The notes under the pieces: generated by a model
Told to the model about the DNA's origin: nothing
What the model saw: the letters and a program-made list of their open reading frames with translations, nothing else
The model's database searches: none
Shown here: positions 35,615-44,625 of the stretch, one piece after another
How the letters are laid out: every line of letters starts with the position of its first letter
How positions within the stretch are numbered: the first letter of the stretch is position 1
Assembly (NCBI RefSeq): GCF_021440085.1
Contig: NZ_JAKCPW010000001.1
Span: forward strand, 124,001 to 188,000
Direction: 5' to 3'
DNA length: 64,000 nt
Source of the DNA: Dyadobacter sp. CY261
GTDB taxonomy: Bacteria; Bacteroidota; Bacteroidia; Cytophagales; Spirosomataceae
Program-made: the position numbers and the translations under genes

Positions 35615-36135
35615 TTATCAAGGCTTGCAACCAACACTTTTGCAGTCACCAATAACTGGCCCACGTGACGTTGCGTATGTTCGGCAGCGTGAAAAAGCAA
35701 TCCCAAATGCGTAGACGGAACCATAGCGCGGCCTACATAGCGTATCTCTGTCAAAGTCTCCGGATAGGTTTCACGGAGTTGTTTCAAGGCAATTTCAAGC
35801 TGGGTACTGAACTGATCGAGCAAATGATTATAAGTGCAATCCCCAAATGGCTCTTTTCCTTCACTTTTCAGAAAAGCCATTTGGCTTTCACTCAGTGATT
35901 CCCCACGTGCATAGGTAAACAGGCGGTCGAGCACGCCTGCGAGATGCTGCAAATGGAAGCCGACGGACGCGACACCGGACGGTTTGTCCCAAAGTAGTTT
36001 TGTAGGGAATATATTAGCAAATATTTCCAGCTCTTCCCGCGCCTGTAATAATGCATGCGCAACGGGTTGAAGCAGATCGGGTATTTCCGGAAGCGGCCCG
36101 CGGAGCCATACTTCCAATTGTTCTTTGTTTTGCAT
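35611..36135 (-). CDS. DinB/YfiT-like putative metalloenzyme
   Basis: The 174-aa four-helix protein has three candidate metal-binding histidines: VGFHLQHLAGVLDRL and, near the C terminus, LLFHAAEHTQRHVGQL. This matches the DinB_2 superfamily, which includes thiol-dependent transferases. Substrate is unknown. A terminator for the upstream deaD gene lies at 36152-36179, so this gene needs its own promoter. Confidence 0.85.
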   Translation of the reverse strand: MQNKEQLEVWLRGPLPEIPDLLQPVAHALLQAREELEIFANIFPTKLLWDKPSGVASVGFHLQHLAGVLDRLFTYARGESLSESQMAFLKSEGKEPFGDCTYNHLLDQFSTQLEIALKQLRETYPETLTEIRYVGRAMVPSTHLGLLFHAAEHTQRHVGQLLVTAKVLVASLDN

Positions 36136-36151
36136 GCCGGGAAATAAACGA

Positions 36152-36179
36152 AAAAGGGACCCTTTTACAAGTCCCTTTT
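36152..36179 (-). terminator. Terminator downstream of the DEAD-box helicase
   Basis: Arms aaaagggac (36152-36160) and gtccctttt (36171-36179) form a 9-bp stem with a 10-nt loop. On the minus strand the second arm ends in TTTT, as expected for a terminator 22 bp after the deaD stop. Confidence 0.7.
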
Positions 36180-36200
36180 CGCACTAATTGTTGTCAGAAT

Positions 36201-37985
36201 TTATTTTGCAATGTCGATCTGCACCGGCTTGCCTTTGATGGTGTTTCCATCCATCGCACGCAATACTGCACGCGCATCGCGCTCAGGTACGTCTACAAAG
36301 GTGAATTTATCATAAATGTCGATCGCACCGATGGTTTTGCCTGGGATATTTGCTTCACCAGCAATAGCTCCGACGATGTCTTTCGGCATAATGTGGTCTT
36401 TGCGGCCAAGGCTCAAAAACAAACGGGTCATGCCAGCCTCGGGGGCCGACGGACGGCGCTCGCCGCCTGCATCACGGCCGCCTTCACGACGCTCACCTTT
36501 ACCGAAGCGGTCGCCACCACGATCTCCACCAAAACGGCTTCCGCCATCACGACGCTCTCCGCCTCTTTCGAAGCGGCTTCCGCCTTCGCGGCGATCAGTT
36601 TTTGCGTAACGGTCTACACTGCCTTCACGGCGGTCGCCGCGACGCTCTTCCCATGCCAGGTTGCCGTCAGCATATTCGTTTTTCTGAACGCCCATGATCT
36701 GCTTCGCCATCGCGCCTACGATTTGTTCAGTCGTAAAGCCGCTGTGGTGCAGCATTTCAAGTACGTCGGCGTACAAGCCTTCGTCTTCGCTGTCCTTAAT
36801 CAAAGCCGCGATCGTTTCTACAAAACGGGCCTTGCGAACGCCAACGATGTCCTCGTAGGAAGGAATAACCCCCTTTTCGATTTTAACTTTGGTATAGCCT
36901 TCAATGGATTTCAAACGGTATTTTTCGTCACGGGCAACGAGTGAGAATGCCTTTCCGGACATTCCTGCGCGGCCCGTACGACCGATCCGGTGTACGTAAT
37001 ATTCTTCATCCATCGGAATGTCGTAGTTAATCACGCCGTCCAGTCCGCTCACGTCGATACCACGCGCTGCCACGTCAGTCGCAACAAGGATTGTAGTAAC
37101 GCCAGCCTTGAATTTGCTCATAACATTGCTACGTTGCTGCTGGCGAAGGTCACCGTGGATACCTTCTGAGGCATATCCCCGCAATTGCAGGTCTTCCACG
37201 ATCTCGTCCACCTTACGTTTGGTATTACAAAACACCAAAAGGGATTTGATGTGGTGCATATCGATCAGACGGGTCATTACTTCCACTTTCGCCTGTGGTT
37301 TTACTTCAAAATAAACCTGTTCGATATTCTGGTTAGTCAGCTCGTTGCGAACAACCTTGATCAACACGGGGTCATTCAGGAAGCGCTTGGTGATCGACAT
37401 GATCGGCTTCGACATGGTTGCCGAGAAAAGGATCGTCTGGCGATCTTCCGGCATATCGGCCAGAATGCTTTCGATGTCCTCACGGAAGCCCATATCGAGC
37501 ATTTCGTCGGCTTCGTCAAGCACCATCATACGGACTTCGTTGAATTTCAGTGTTTTGCGCTCCATGTGGTCCATAACACGGCCCGGAGTTCCTACTACTA
37601 TATGTACTCCTTTTTTCAAAGAGCGGATCTGACGGTCGATGGAGTCACCACCATAAATCGCTTCAATGCGCACACCGCGCATGTATTTGGCCAGGCGGCC
37701 GAGTTCTTCGGATACTTGAACCGCCAATTCACGGGTAGGGCAAAGGATCAGGGCTTGAACTGCATTACTGGAAACGTCTATTCTCTCCAGCACGGGAATT
37801 CCGAATGCAGCCGTTTTACCGGTACCAGTCTGGGCCTGACCAATTACGTCAGAACCCTGCATTACTGCGGGAATTCCCTGTGCCTGTATCGGTGAGGGTT
37901 TAGTGAAACCCATTTCTAGCACGGCTTTCAGGATGTCTTCGTTGAGTCCGAGCTCTTCGAATGTTTCAAAACTTTCAGTAGTCAT
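36201..37985 (-). CDS. deaD: DEAD-box RNA helicase with Arg/Gly-rich linker and DbpA-type C-terminal domain
   Basis: ATG 37985 gives 594 aa. Two RecA domains carry GQAQTGTGKT, PTRELAVQ, DEAD in VLDEADEMLDMGF, SAT, VATDVAARGID and HRIGRTGRAG. A linker (about 440-510) is very rich in Arg, Gly and Asp, and the C-terminal 75 residues (MTRLFLSLGRKDHI and IYDKFTFVDVPE) form a DbpA-type RNA-binding domain. It should remodel ribosomal or cold-shock RNA. A leader of about 320 nt precedes the start. Gene symbol deaD is given by resemblance to CsdA/DeaD; DbpA-like function is also possible. Confidence 0.92.
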   Translation of the reverse strand: MTTESFETFEELGLNEDILKAVLEMGFTKPSPIQAQGIPAVMQGSDVIGQAQTGTGKTAAFGIPVLERIDVSSNAVQALILCPTRELAVQVSEELGRLAKYMRGVRIEAIYGGDSIDRQIRSLKKGVHIVVGTPGRVMDHMERKTLKFNEVRMMVLDEADEMLDMGFREDIESILADMPEDRQTILFSATMSKPIMSITKRFLNDPVLIKVVRNELTNQNIEQVYFEVKPQAKVEVMTRLIDMHHIKSLLVFCNTKRKVDEIVEDLQLRGYASEGIHGDLRQQQRSNVMSKFKAGVTTILVATDVAARGIDVSGLDGVINYDIPMDEEYYVHRIGRTGRAGMSGKAFSLVARDEKYRLKSIEGYTKVKIEKGVIPSYEDIVGVRKARFVETIAALIKDSEDEGLYADVLEMLHHSGFTTEQIVGAMAKQIMGVQKNEYADGNLAWEERRGDRREGSVDRYAKTDRREGGSRFERGGERRDGGSRFGGDRGGDRFGKGERREGGRDAGGERRPSAPEAGMTRLFLSLGRKDHIMPKDIVGAIAGEANIPGKTIGAIDIYDKFTFVDVPERDARAVLRAMDGNTIKGKPVQIDIAK

Positions 37986-38311
37986 TATATTGCTTTTAGT
38001 ATTAATTCTTGAGTTGAACGGTTGTTCCGGAGGGAAGGGCGATGATGGCAGGCTATAACACAACAATCCTGAGGGCAAAGCCCAACATATGCGTTAGTTC
38101 CAATGAAATTGGACCATATCTCCGGTATTCCGGTTGTAATCGGTAAATAATTGAAAGGGATCGCGCAAAGCCCACCACAAACCATCCGTGGGGCTCTGCA
38201 TGTGAACGGTAGGTCCAGCCGGGACAAATTTTTGAGGCTGGCAGGTGATCTAAAATGTACTAGACCGTTTATGAAGCAGAGAAGCGAACGGATGTTCCTT
38301 CAAATTTGATG
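37986..38311 (-). promoter_or_regulatory. Long structured 5' leader of the DEAD-box helicase
   Basis: Between the promoter and ATG 37985 are about 320 nt with no assigned gene. Hairpins visible are ccagcc/ggctgg (38215-38220, 38236-38241), agcccac/gtggggct with one bulge (38169-38175, 38188-38195) and ccaat/attgg (38100-38104, 38108-38112). Long 5' leaders are typical of cold-shock helicase mRNAs. A short ORF ends exactly at the helicase start (see findings). Confidence 0.45.
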
Positions 38312-38342
38312 CAAAAGTAGGAAAATAATCCGGAACTGCAAT
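38312..38342 (-). promoter_or_regulatory. Promoter of the DEAD-box helicase
   Basis: On the minus strand TACTTTTG (38312-38319) fits TAnnTTTG, and ATTG (38339-38342) lies 19 bp upstream, close to the -33 TTTG consensus. Transcription should start near 38305. Confidence 0.5.
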
Positions 38343-38380
38343 GTAATCGAAAAAATAATTGTAATATTTTTAGAAAGCAA

Positions 38381-38410
38381 AAACCCGGCGCACTTAATGT
38401 GGCCGGGTTT
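38381..38410. terminator. Terminator of alanine dehydrogenase gene
   Basis: A 9-bp stem, aaacccggc (38381-38389) with gccgggttt (38402-38410), has A and T runs on its outer edges. It lies 20 bp after the ald stop on the minus strand and upstream of the helicase promoter. Confidence 0.8.
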
Positions 38411-38430
38411 GTCTAGTCAGGTTTGCTGAT

Positions 38431-39543
38431 TCAGAATAATTCTTTTACGTCCGTATAAGGTAAGTGCCAGGCTTCGGCTACACCTTTAAATACCACTTTT
38501 CCGTGAACGACATTCAATCCTTTGCGCAGCTCTTCGTTAGTTGAACAAGCGTGCTTCCAGCCATGATTCGCGAGTTGTAATGCGTAGGGGAGCGTTGCGT
38601 TCGTCAATGCTAATGTGGAGGTATAAGGCACCGCGCCAGGCATGTTGGCTACGCAATAATGTACAACACCATCCACTTCGTAGATCGGGTCTTCGTGCGT
38701 AGTGGCTTTCGACGTTTCAAAACATCCACCCTGGTCGATCGCCACGTCCACCATGACTGTTCCCGGTTTCATAAGTTTGAGCATATCGCGGGTAATCAGC
38801 GAAGGCGCCTTTGCGCCAGGGATTAGTACGCCACCTATAATAAGATTGGTGCTCTGGATCAGTTCTCGGATGTTGTATTCATTGGACATCACCGTGTCCA
38901 CATTCGCCGGCATAATGTCTTCCAGGTAACGCAATCTCGCCAGGCTGATATCGACGATGGTCACATTCGCTCCTAATCCAGCCGCCATTTTTGCAGCCTG
39001 TGTTCCTACGATGCCGCCGCCGAGTACCAGCACATTGGCGGGTTTCACACCCGCCACACCGCCGAGGAGGATCCCGAACCCACCCATGGGTTTTTCGAGG
39101 TATTTGGCGCCTTCCTGGATCGCCATCCGGCCTGCTACTTCGCTCATTGGGACAAGCAATGGCAAGCTTCTGTCTGTTTTTTCCACCGTTTCGTAAGCGA
39201 GGCAAACGGCCTTGCGTTCGATCATGGCGTGGGTGAGTGGCTCGGAGGAAGCGAAGTGGAAATAAGTGAAGAGGAGCTGGTTTTCTTTAATTAGTGGGTA
39301 TTCACTTGCAATGGGTTCTTTTACCTTGATGATCATCTCGGCGATGCCGTAAACTTCTTCGATCGTAGTAAGAATGACCGCGCCGGCCTGTGTGTATTGT
39401 TCGTCGGAAAAGCCGCTGCCTTTGCCTGCTTCGGCTTGCACGTACACCGCGTGTCCGTGCTTACGTAGCTCTGTGACTCCTGCGGGCGTTAGTGCTACCC
39501 GGTTTTCGTTGTTTTTGATTTCTTTGGGGACACCAATGATCAT
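38431..39543 (-). CDS. ald: Alanine dehydrogenase
   Basis: ATG 39543 gives 370 aa, the usual length; the longer frame to 39717 is spurious and crosses the lrp start. The N-terminal MIIGVPKEIKNNENRVALTP and the Rossmann region VLVLGGGIVGTQAAKMAAG are diagnostic, with the substrate segment LFTYFHFAS in between. It converts L-alanine and pyruvate using NAD. The Lrp/AsnC gene is divergent and starts 169 bp away, the common pairing in which the regulator controls ald in response to alanine. Confidence 0.93.
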   Translation of the reverse strand: MIIGVPKEIKNNENRVALTPAGVTELRKHGHAVYVQAEAGKGSGFSDEQYTQAGAVILTTIEEVYGIAEMIIKVKEPIASEYPLIKENQLLFTYFHFASSEPLTHAMIERKAVCLAYETVEKTDRSLPLLVPMSEVAGRMAIQEGAKYLEKPMGGFGILLGGVAGVKPANVLVLGGGIVGTQAAKMAAGLGANVTIVDISLARLRYLEDIMPANVDTVMSNEYNIRELIQSTNLIIGGVLIPGAKAPSLITRDMLKLMKPGTVMVDVAIDQGGCFETSKATTHEDPIYEVDGVVHYCVANMPGAVPYTSTLALTNATLPYALQLANHGWKHACSTNEELRKGLNVVHGKVVFKGVAEAWHLPYTDVKELF

Positions 39544-39576
39544 CGGTAGTAGTGTTATACAGTTTAGATTAATGAC

Positions 39577-39584
39577 CAAAATTA
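39577..39584 (-). promoter_or_regulatory. -7 element of ald
   Basis: Minus strand TAATTTTG fits TAnnTTTG, 34 bp upstream of the start. No clear -33 TTTG is seen at 19-21 bp. Confidence 0.3.
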
Positions 39585-39636
39585 ATTTCCGGCAGAAAAA
39601 CATACTATAAGCGCCGAAAAAGACAGAAAAGAAAAC

Positions 39637-39644
39637 TATTTTTG
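39637..39644 (+). promoter_or_regulatory. -7 element of the Lrp/AsnC gene
   Basis: TATTTTTG fits TAnnTTTG, about 68 bp upstream of ATG 39712. No strong -33 element is visible. The space between this and the ald element is the likely operator region. Confidence 0.35.
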
Positions 39645-39711
39645 AGCTCGTTGGTAAGAAAAAAATCTTCCGGGAACGTTCACAGCTTATACCAGCCAGA
39701 AAAAATACTTT

Positions 39712-40173
39712 ATGCAACCCGACCTGACCGATCGCAAAATCCTAGGCTTGTTACAAAACAATGCGCAAATGACGATCAAGGAAATCGCGAGTAAGATCAA
39801 CTTGTCGGTCACGCCGGTGCATGAACGTATCCGCAAGCTTGAAAAAGAGGGTTTTATCGATAAATATGTGTGTCTGCTCAACCGCCGGAAGCTCGGGAAG
39901 AGCCTGGTCGTTTATTGTAATGTCACCTTGGACAAGCAGCGCAAAGAGAGCTTCGAAGACTTCAACCAGGCTATTGTGCAAATGCCCGAGGTGCTGGAAT
40001 GCTCGGTTGTTTCCGGCAACTTCGATTACATGCTGAAAGTGATCGTCGAGGACGGGGAGGCCTACAATCAGTTTTACCAGCATAAACTTTCTGCCCTGTC
40101 GAGCGTGTTACACATCAGCAGTTATTTCGTAATTTCCGAAATCAAGTACACCACCGGAATCGCTGTATTGTAA
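39712..40173 (+). CDS. Lrp/AsnC family transcriptional regulator
   Basis: The 153-aa protein has an N-terminal winged helix-turn-helix (MTIKEIASKINLSVTPVHERIRKLEKEG is in it, residues about 18-45) and a C-terminal RAM domain with VLECSVVSGNFDYMLKVIV. It binds amino acids and DNA as an octamer. The divergent position next to ald makes alanine the likely effector and ald the likely target. Length and domain order are canonical. Confidence 0.92.
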   Translation: MQPDLTDRKILGLLQNNAQMTIKEIASKINLSVTPVHERIRKLEKEGFIDKYVCLLNRRKLGKSLVVYCNVTLDKQRKESFEDFNQAIVQMPEVLECSVVSGNFDYMLKVIVEDGEAYNQFYQHKLSALSSVLHISSYFVISEIKYTTGIAVL

Positions 40174-40238
40174 TTAGCAACGATATTTAAATGATCATCA
40201 GGCCGGTAGGCGCGAGCTGATCGCTTAATGCCCAGCAT

Positions 40239-41261
40239 ATGAACAAGAATTTTAAGGATGGCCTGAACCTGATATCGAAAGTGACGCCGAAGCGCGCCTG
40301 GAATGCCATGCAGATATTGGGAAGTTATTTTTATTCCAAAATGACGGGTAACCCGGTGCATTGGGGAATGCCGATTGCCATTTCTTTTGAACCTACCACC
40401 TCCTGCAACCTTCGCTGCCCCGAATGCCCCAGCGGCCTCCGATCATTCACCCGCCCGACGGGTATGATGGAGGAAAAGTTGTACAAGAGGACCATTGACG
40501 AACTCGGCGATACCTTATTATACCTGATATTCTACTTTCAGGGCGAGCCCTATTTACATCCGAAATTTTTCGAGCTTGTCAAATACGCACACGACAAAGG
40601 TATCTACACCGCTACTTCCACCAATGCACATTACCTGACCGACGAGAAGGCGCGCAGAACCGTAGAATCGGGCCTCGACCGTTTGATCATTTCTATTGAC
40701 GGTACCACGCAGGACGTTTACCAGCAATACCGCGTGGGAGGTAATCTCGAGAAAGTGCTGGAAGGTACGCGCAACATCATTAAATGGAAACGCGAGCTGA
40801 AATCTGCAACGCCACATGTGATATTCCAGTTTCTGGTCGTGAAGCCGAACGAGCATCAGATCGCGGATGTAAAAAGGCTGGCGGAGGAAATGGGAGTGGA
40901 TGAAGTGGGTCTGAAAACCGCCCAGATTTACGACTACGAGGAAGGCTCGGACCTTATTCCTACCATTGAAAAGTACTCGCGCTACCAGGTGCAGGAGAAT
41001 GGAAAGTATTCCATTAAAAATAAGTTTGTAGACCACTGCTGGAAGATGTGGCATTCGTGCGTGATTACCTGGGATGGGGCCGTGGTGCCTTGCTGTTTCG
41101 ACAAAGATGCCGAGTACAAGCTCGGCGATATGAAAACTTCGACCTTCCGCCAGCTCTGGAAGGGTAAAAAGTACACTGACTTCCGTGCTTCGCTGATCCG
41201 ATCGCGCTCAGAGATAGAGATGTGCAAAAATTGTACGGAAGGCACGCAGGTGTGGGCGTGA
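40239..41261 (+). CDS. Radical SAM/SPASM domain protein
   Basis: The 340-aa enzyme has the radical SAM cluster CxxxCxxC at Cys56, Cys60 and Cys63 in SCNLRCPECPSG, and a C-terminal SPASM domain with HCWKMWHSC, VVPCCFDKD and a final CKNC. SPASM enzymes often modify peptides or proteins, but no small precursor gene is visible nearby, and some family members work on other substrates. It is a single gene between lrp and parA. Confidence 0.88.
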   Translation: MNKNFKDGLNLISKVTPKRAWNAMQILGSYFYSKMTGNPVHWGMPIAISFEPTTSCNLRCPECPSGLRSFTRPTGMMEEKLYKRTIDELGDTLLYLIFYFQGEPYLHPKFFELVKYAHDKGIYTATSTNAHYLTDEKARRTVESGLDRLIISIDGTTQDVYQQYRVGGNLEKVLEGTRNIIKWKRELKSATPHVIFQFLVVKPNEHQIADVKRLAEEMGVDEVGLKTAQIYDYEEGSDLIPTIEKYSRYQVQENGKYSIKNKFVDHCWKMWHSCVITWDGAVVPCCFDKDAEYKLGDMKTSTFRQLWKGKKYTDFRASLIRSRSEIEMCKNCTEGTQVWA

Positions 41262-41425
41262 AACATTTTGCTGATTTTTCGTCCAAGTTATTTTAATTAA
41301 ATAATAATATGATTTAAGTAATTGAAAATAAATAGCTTGAATGTTTTCTTGAAAACTCCGTGGAACATTTCTTGGTAGATTGCCCCGAATAACAGAAATT
41401 TGACATTGGTAACTCAAATGAATAC

Positions 41426-42214
41426 ATGGGCAAAGTAATTGCAATTGCAAACCAAAAGGGAGGAGTAGGGAAAACTACCACTGCTATTAACCTGGCGGCC
41501 AGTTTGGCTGCGCTTGAATTTAGCACACTGATCATCGACGCTGACCCTCAGGCTAACTCAACGTCCGGCCTCGGATTTAATCCGCAGGAAATGGAAAACA
41601 GCATTTACGAATGCATGGTGGAGCAGGCGAGAACATCAGAAATTATCCTGCAAACCGATTTTCCGAACCTGCACCTGCTACCGTCTCATATTGACCTCGT
41701 GGGCGCAGAGATCGAGATGATCAATCTTAAAAACCGGGAACACCGGATGAAAGAAGCCATTGCGGAAGTACGCGACGATTACGACTTTATCATCATCGAC
41801 TGTTCCCCTTCATTGGGCCTTATCACGATCAACAGCCTTACCGCCGCCGACTCGGTGATCATTCCTGTTCAGTGCGAATACTTTGCACTGGAAGGTCTTG
41901 GTAAACTGTTGAATACCATTACGATCATTCAGTCGAGACTGAACACCGACCTTATCATCGAGGGCATTCTGCTCACGATGTATGACCTCCGCCTGCGTCT
42001 GTCCAACCAGGTGGTGTCCGAGGTTACCAATCACTTCGAATCTCTTGTTTTTAATACCATTATTCCTCGTAACGTACGTATCAGTGAGGCGCCTAGCTTC
42101 GGGATCCCTGTCATGGCACAGGATTCGGACAGCAAGGGGGCTGTCAGCTACCTGAACCTTGCAAGAGAAATTCTCACAAAAAATGGTTTGCTCTCTTCCG
42201 ACAGGGTGAACTGA
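41426..42214 (+). CDS. parA: ParA/Soj chromosome partitioning ATPase
   Basis: The 262-aa protein starts MGKVIAIANQKGGVGKTT, the deviant Walker A with signature Lys11 and Lys16. Walker A' is LIIDADPQANSTSGLG and Walker B is FIIIDCSPSLG. It is a chromosomal-type ParA without an N-terminal DNA-binding extension. It is followed by parB 21 bp later and by a conserved envelope/lysine biosynthesis operon. Confidence 0.95.
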   Translation: MGKVIAIANQKGGVGKTTTAINLAASLAALEFSTLIIDADPQANSTSGLGFNPQEMENSIYECMVEQARTSEIILQTDFPNLHLLPSHIDLVGAEIEMINLKNREHRMKEAIAEVRDDYDFIIIDCSPSLGLITINSLTAADSVIIPVQCEYFALEGLGKLLNTITIIQSRLNTDLIIEGILLTMYDLRLRLSNQVVSEVTNHFESLVFNTIIPRNVRISEAPSFGIPVMAQDSDSKGAVSYLNLAREILTKNGLLSSDRVN

Positions 42215-42235
42215 TAACGACAGTACGAACAGGCG

Positions 42236-43153
42236 ATGGATAATAGCAGCAAGACGAAAAAAATGACCGGACTGGGAAGGGGATTGGGTGCTCTTCTGCA
42301 AGACTCTGAGAAAATCAACACACCCAGGACGAGTACGCGTCTTTCTTCGACGGAGGTCATCGGTTCGATGAATGAGATCGAGGTGAGCCAGATCGAGGCG
42401 AACCCCTACCAGCCGCGGACGAAGTTCGACCAGGAATCGCTCGATGAGCTCGCGGATTCTATTCGTGTGCAAGGCATCATCCAGCCTATTACGGTTCGCC
42501 AGCTTTCGGAGGACACTTACCAGTTAATTTCTGGTGAGCGCCGTTTGCAAGCTTCCCGCTCGCTGGGCATGACCACTATTCCTGCCTACATCCGTATGGC
42601 CAACGACCAGCAAATGCTGGAAATGGCGCTCATAGAAAACATTCAACGCGAAAACCTCAATGCGATCGAGATTGCATTGAGCTATCAACGGCTGATCCTC
42701 GAATGCAGCCTCAAACAAGAAGAGCTGGGCGCGCGCGTGGGTAAGAACAGAACGACCGTCAATAACTATATCCGGTTGCTCAAACTGCCTCCCGTCATAC
42801 AGGCGTCGTTGCGCGATGACAAGATCAGCATGGGCCACGCCCGTGCGCTGATCACGATCAACAGCGACCAGAGCCAGCTCAAAATTTTTAACCAGACCAT
42901 CGAAGAAGGATGGTCGGTGAGGAAGGTCGAAGACGAGGTCCGAAAGCTCGGAATGATGAGCAATACCCAGGTCGAGTCGAAAAAGCAGCCGACAATTAAT
43001 CAGGAAATAAAGTCGTTACAGTTCCAGCTTTCGTCCTTCTTTGGGGCGAAGGTATCTGTTAAGAGTAATGAGGAGCACAAGGGTGAAATTAAGATCCCAT
43101 TTGGCTCTCAGGACGAACTGAAAAAGATTTTAGAAACACTGAAATTTAAATAG
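42236..43153 (+). CDS. parB: ParB/Spo0J chromosome partitioning CTP-binding protein
   Basis: The 305-aa protein begins GLGRGLGALLQDSE, a typical ParB start, then NPYQPRTKFD and GERRLQASRS in the ParB/Srx CTP-binding domain, and an HTH with LGARVGKNRTTVNNYIRLL. The C-terminal part, up to LKFK, is dimerising. I found no complete parS in the window. The next gene starts 3 bp later. Confidence 0.95.
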   Translation: MDNSSKTKKMTGLGRGLGALLQDSEKINTPRTSTRLSSTEVIGSMNEIEVSQIEANPYQPRTKFDQESLDELADSIRVQGIIQPITVRQLSEDTYQLISGERRLQASRSLGMTTIPAYIRMANDQQMLEMALIENIQRENLNAIEIALSYQRLILECSLKQEELGARVGKNRTTVNNYIRLLKLPPVIQASLRDDKISMGHARALITINSDQSQLKIFNQTIEEGWSVRKVEDEVRKLGMMSNTQVESKKQPTINQEIKSLQFQLSSFFGAKVSVKSNEEHKGEIKIPFGSQDELKKILETLKFK

Positions 43154-43156
43154 ACG

Positions 43157-43852
43157 TTGAAAAACTGGGTTTTAATAGGAATATTTTTGCTGGTCTCGGG
43201 ACGGATCATAGCACAGACGGAAGGGAAGAAAGATAGTCTGAGAACCGAAAAATTACCGGCTGTCGCGTTGGACAGCACTGTTCTTGCCCAGGCAGATTCG
43301 TTAAAAAACGTTAAAAAGAAATGGATGCCGGTGCCAAAAACAGCTACCAGGCTCGCATTGATACCGGGCGCAGGACAGCTTTATAACCGGGATTACTGGA
43401 AGGCGCCGATCGTGTACCTGGCATTTGGAGGAGGACTTTATACCTATTACCTGAATACGATCAAGTATCATGATTTTCTGGATGCATACAAGTCCTTTTA
43501 TATCATGGACAAAAACGATCCGAAGTACGGGCAGAAAAAACCGGAACTGGCAAGTGCCGACGCGAAGGTGAAGGTTAAAGTTCGAAACTTGCTGAATACC
43601 AGCAGCGAGGAGATTGACGCAACCGAAAGCCAGATTATCCGGCAAAAGAATTACTGGCGCCGCAACCGTGGTTTTGCGATTATTGTAACAGGCCTCATTT
43701 ACACATTGTCTATTATCGAAGCCAATGTGGCGGCGCATTTAAAGACTTTTGACTTATCGGAGGATTTGAGTTTAAATGTCAGTCCTAAACTTAACCAGCC
43801 GTCTATGACAACCCCGACACCGGGTGTGAGATTGGTGTTTAATTTAAAATAA
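43157..43852 (+). CDS. DUF5683 domain protein, predicted envelope protein
   Basis: The 231-aa protein starts at TTG 43157, just 3 bp after the parB stop, and has signal peptide KNWVLIGIFLLVSGRIIAQ. A DUF5683 domain follows, with ATRLALIPGAGQLYNRDYWK. Two hydrophobic segments make it envelope-associated. Its position between parB and dapB is the standard order in Cytophagales and Sphingobacteriales. Function is unknown. Confidence 0.82.
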   Translation: MKNWVLIGIFLLVSGRIIAQTEGKKDSLRTEKLPAVALDSTVLAQADSLKNVKKKWMPVPKTATRLALIPGAGQLYNRDYWKAPIVYLAFGGGLYTYYLNTIKYHDFLDAYKSFYIMDKNDPKYGQKKPELASADAKVKVKVRNLLNTSSEEIDATESQIIRQKNYWRRNRGFAIIVTGLIYTLSIIEANVAAHLKTFDLSEDLSLNVSPKLNQPSMTTPTPGVRLVFNLK

Positions 43853-43887
43853 TACAAATAGAATACTGATTTTCAAATATTTAATTA

Positions 43888-44601
43888 ATGAGAATACTAT
43901 TACTGGGGTACGGTAAGATGGGTAAGACGATCGAGCAGATCGCCGTTGACCGGGGGCATGCGATCGTGGGGAAAATTGATTTACAGAACCGTGCGGAAAT
44001 GGAAGCGCTCGCCGCAGGCGATGTGGACGTAGCGATCGAGTTCAGCTCGCCGGAATCTGCCTTTGAAAACATCACCTATTGTTTAAAAAAAGGCTGGCCG
44101 ATCGTGTGTGGAACCACCGGCTGGCTGGACCACAAAACCGAGGTGGAGGCCCTTTGCAAGTCGCAATCGGGTTCATTTTTCTACGCTTCCAATTATAGCA
44201 TAGGCGTCAACCTGTTCTTTCGCCTGAACCGTATGCTGGCGCGGTTGATGAACGGCCATGAATACCAGACTTCTATGACCGAAGTGCACCATATACACAA
44301 ACTGGACGCGCCCAGCGGTACTGCCATAACGCTCGCGGAAGGCATCATGGAGGAAACAGAAAATATCGATGGCTGGAAGCTTGCCCCCGAAAACGAGGAG
44401 GGTTATCTGCAAATCCTGGCAGAGCGCCGAGGTGAAGTGCCGGGAACCCACATCGTACGGTATGAATCGGAAGTAGATACCATTGAAATTTCCCACACGG
44501 CCCACAACCGTCAGGGTTTTGCATTGGGCGCTGTGGTGGCCGCAGAATGGCTTCCCGGCAAATTCGGAGTGTTCGGAATGAACGACCTCCTCAAAGTTTA
44601 A
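43888..44601 (+). CDS. dapB: 4-hydroxy-tetrahydrodipicolinate reductase
   Basis: The 237-aa enzyme has the N-terminal NAD(P)H-binding LLLGYGKMGKTIEQIA and the substrate/catalytic motif HHIHKLDAPSGTA. It catalyses a step of lysine and meso-diaminopimelate biosynthesis, needed for peptidoglycan. It is in the operon with parAB and lepB, 36 bp after DUF5683 and 25 bp before lepB. Confidence 0.94.
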   Translation: MRILLLGYGKMGKTIEQIAVDRGHAIVGKIDLQNRAEMEALAAGDVDVAIEFSSPESAFENITYCLKKGWPIVCGTTGWLDHKTEVEALCKSQSGSFFYASNYSIGVNLFFRLNRMLARLMNGHEYQTSMTEVHHIHKLDAPSGTAITLAEGIMEETENIDGWKLAPENEEGYLQILAERRGEVPGTHIVRYESEVDTIEISHTAHNRQGFALGAVVAAEWLPGKFGVFGMNDLLKV

Positions 44602-44625
44602 AGTATTCTAACTATCAATCATCGC

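Noticed and set aside
36051-36944. 297-aa plus-strand ORF opposite the helicase
   Set aside because: It is antisense to the Arg/Gly-rich linker and C-terminal domain of a clearly conserved helicase; open frames opposite such sequence are common and its composition (many Ala, Thr, Phe runs) is not family-like.
37185-37895. 236-aa plus-strand ORF opposite the helicase core
   Set aside because: It is antisense to the RecA domains of the helicase and lacks any recognisable motif.
39544-39717. 58-residue N-terminal extension of alanine dehydrogenase
   Set aside because: The family starts at MIIGVPKE; the extension would cross the divergent Lrp promoter and start codon.
41359-41367. Half parS-like sequence (TGTTCCACG on the minus strand) before parA
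   Set aside because: Only one half matches the 16-bp palindromic parS consensus; the other half does not. No full parS was seen in the window.
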